Shown here in pieces: positions 61,701 through 64,000 of a DNA stretch of 64,000 nt. Made by a program: the position numbers and the translations under genes. The notes beneath the pieces are model-generated. The model did no database searches, was not told the DNA's origin, and worked only from the letters and a program-made list of their open reading frames with translations. Position 1 is the stretch's first letter, and every line of letters begins with the position of its first letter. Source of the stretch: Sipunculus nudus (Eukaryota; Annelida; Sipuncula; Golfingiida; Sipunculidae); contig CM049308.1 in assembly GCA_026874595.1 (NCBI GenBank), positions 91,395,624-91,459,623 on the forward strand. Direction: 5' to 3'.

Positions 61701-64000
61701 CCAGGAGTTCATCATGTGTGACTTGTGATTGCAAACATTGCCTTTATCAACGTACGAAGAAACACAATTATCTATATTACTGTGGTAACTTTAATTCTTC
61801 AGACATTAATTTGCTAAGTGACGGGGAGTGACCAGCATGCATCACTATACACTTGTCTGCCGCACACAGATGGGAGACATGATCGTTTGATATGCCTGAC
61901 CGCTTACAGGCTCCTGCCCTTGTTGATGGCTATGTTGGCGTTTGATGTGATATTAACACATTATGTGATATATAACTGCCAAGTTTGCACAGCATGTTAA
62001 TAAACGGGATTATGACAATATTCCATGATATTAAACTGACAGATTTACCATTGTATATATAGGAAATGGTCGGGAATTTCAGATTTTTGTGACAATAAAC
62101 AGGATTTCCTATTAACCGATATGACACCAAGTGGGCTTGACTATATTTTGCCAAATTATTGGTAATAGTACTAGAAAACAACTTATAATGGGGGAAGGGG
62201 GATAGGAAATATCCCTTATGGTTATACATGTAATATTGTGCAAGTCCAATGTGTAAGAGGTTCTATATTACACATACTAAACCTGATATTTACACATTAA
62301 TGAACAATTTATAATAACAAAACACAAATCCTTCCTTCATTAATGATATATAGAAACCTGCTTTTTTAGTCTTATTATTTTCAATAAAATCAAGATTCTA
62401 TTATGTTCTATACTATCTACATATTCTCTTTAATATCATATCTACATGGCTGTAACAATGCATCGAACTGATGCAATAAATAAAAGCCAGTCATTGATTA
62501 ATTTCAATTATTGCATTTTTTTTTTCATTTTTATAACTATTTCGTCTCTAGCCCTTACCTAGGAACAGTTAATCAGCACACAGGATGAAGTAGCACTGTT
62601 ACGTTACAAAAAAAAATCTATTATATCCTCCATTAGATGTTAGCACAATAATGGATTTAAATATTTGGTCTGCATAAATTCTCAGGTAAATAATTATCTT
62701 AATCTCATAGCCTCATACAGGATGAAAATTTTAGGAGATATACATCTTTGACAATATTTGAAGGTATACAATTGAACAGAAAAGGCATTAATAATCAATC
62801 AAATTGAATCAAAGTCCCCTTAGCAATCCATAGGCCTAATTTCTACACACCCTGAAGAACTAAATTCTTCCGTAACGGGAATAAAGTGTGTTCAATAAAA
62901 TGTTTAAACATCTTGTTGTAATACAGTACTGCAATCATCATTGATATTTGTTAATGATATACATCATGTTTATCTGCAACTGAGTAATGTTCAAAGAAAT
63001 CGCAAAACAGTACACCATCTTTATTTAATCAACAGGGACTTGCTGTCTGCTAACATGCATTTCCTAAGGTTTCAAACGTTTGAAAATTAAAAAAAAAGTG
63101 TGTTACATTATTGGCCTCTTTGCCTCAGAGAAACTATGGCATGCATGCAGTCTCACTGGGCTTTCCAGATGGAGGGTTTAACCTGGTTACTTCAATGATA
63201 AGGTAACACAAGACCCCACTGGAATTCTCATGACCAATGAATTTTTCATATCATTGGACAGTTATTGTGCCTCTTATGCTATGTAAATGGCCCGAGATGG
63301 TGATTTAAGAAATACTTAAATTCTAAATTGAACTCAACTGATAACTACCACACTGCACCACAGCAAAATTTATTGCCATAGAGATATCAAACCTTTCTGA
63401 TATGTTCTTAACACCAGAGCTTGGCACTTACTTTAACGTTATGTGCTGAACTGTTGAACCTTGTTGATATGAAGATGGTTGGTGCAGATATTTACCAAAA
63501 TTTCATTGTTTGCAATATAAAATTGCTCTATCTGAATCTCAACAACATTCCAAGTAAGACTGGACTTTTCATTCCATTTTTTAACATTGAAACAGGAAAA
63601 CCTGGGCTCAAAACATAACAAAGGCTAAAAATTATCCACATGAGAAGAAATTATAAAACATGTTTATTTTACATGGACTGTACAAACAGTTATTCCATAA
63701 AATAACTATTCAAGGCACTCAATGGCCCAGGTGGTGGGCTTGTGTTCAGCACTTGAGGAATATTTAGACCAGTTGCATCCAACCAGAGCAGACACTAAAC
63801 TATGCTGGCTGGGCATCATCCATTGGAATTACTTCTGTTGTTAACACCCCAAAAGGATCGACAAATCTAATTAATTCAGACTGAAAGGTGCAAAATCTTT
63901 CCAAACGGAGGCAGATAAACTAAGCAGCATTATCATGTGCGTTTCTGATTAATTTAGGTATAATATGTACTGAACAGTATCCAACAGCACTGTCTGCTAG
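61701..64000. other. intergenic, nothing recognised
   Basis: AT-rich sequence upstream of the SR gene. The open frames are short and lack motifs. No mobile-element ends or RNA genes were identified. Confidence 0.45.

Overview
The window is a stretch of AT-rich animal genome, most likely from a mollusc and possibly a bivalve. The introns are long and canonical GT-AG. About a third of the DNA is repeats of a kind I associate with molluscan genomes: GTCCGTCC-type runs, arrays of AAGGTCA, and ends carrying ATGCCCCCGCC or GACCCATGGGTC palindromes. The species cannot be fixed from the sequence alone. There is no bacterial-style gene packing, and most open frames are too short and isolated to be genes.

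Two multi-exon protein genes are supported, arranged tail to tail. The first, on the + strand (9101-39402), is a FEZ/UNC-76 family gene (kinesin-1 adaptor in axonal transport). It has eight coding exons plus an optional 9-nt microexon, and all splice phases join cleanly into 304 codons with the microexon or 301 without it. The second, on the - strand (60976-53208), is a two-RRM SR splicing factor of the SRSF4/5/6 (B52) type. Two of its exons (58167-58307 and 57998-58096) encode alternative versions of the same end of RRM1 and look mutually exclusive, giving 289 or 275 residues.

The most striking discovery is RNA, not protein. Three introns of the SR gene each carry a complete small box C/D snoRNA on the same strand as the host. 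All three share an identical guide (TCCATCTTTCGGGA) next to box D', and each has its own closed 6-bp terminal stem. The guide matches the SNORD2/snR39B family, which methylates a conserved G in the CCCGAAAGATGG segment of large-subunit rRNA. This gene therefore makes a splicing factor from its exons and, apparently, a multi-copy rRNA modification guide from its introns.

Layout: 1-9.1 kb is upstream flank, including a 2-kb Helitron-like repeat with about ten nuclear-receptor-type half-site clusters. 9.1-39.4 kb is FEZ, whose introns hold several mobile elements, a 41-bp minisatellite, an AT microsatellite and a 1.6-kb terminal-inverted-repeat element. 39.4-53.2 kb is intergenic, with a tandem duplication, a nested pair of repeats and one possible orphan exon. 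53.2-61.3 kb is the SR gene, with three snoRNAs and a MITE in its introns. 61.3-64 kb is its upstream flank. Family assignments rest on recognised protein and RNA motifs; no database search was possible.
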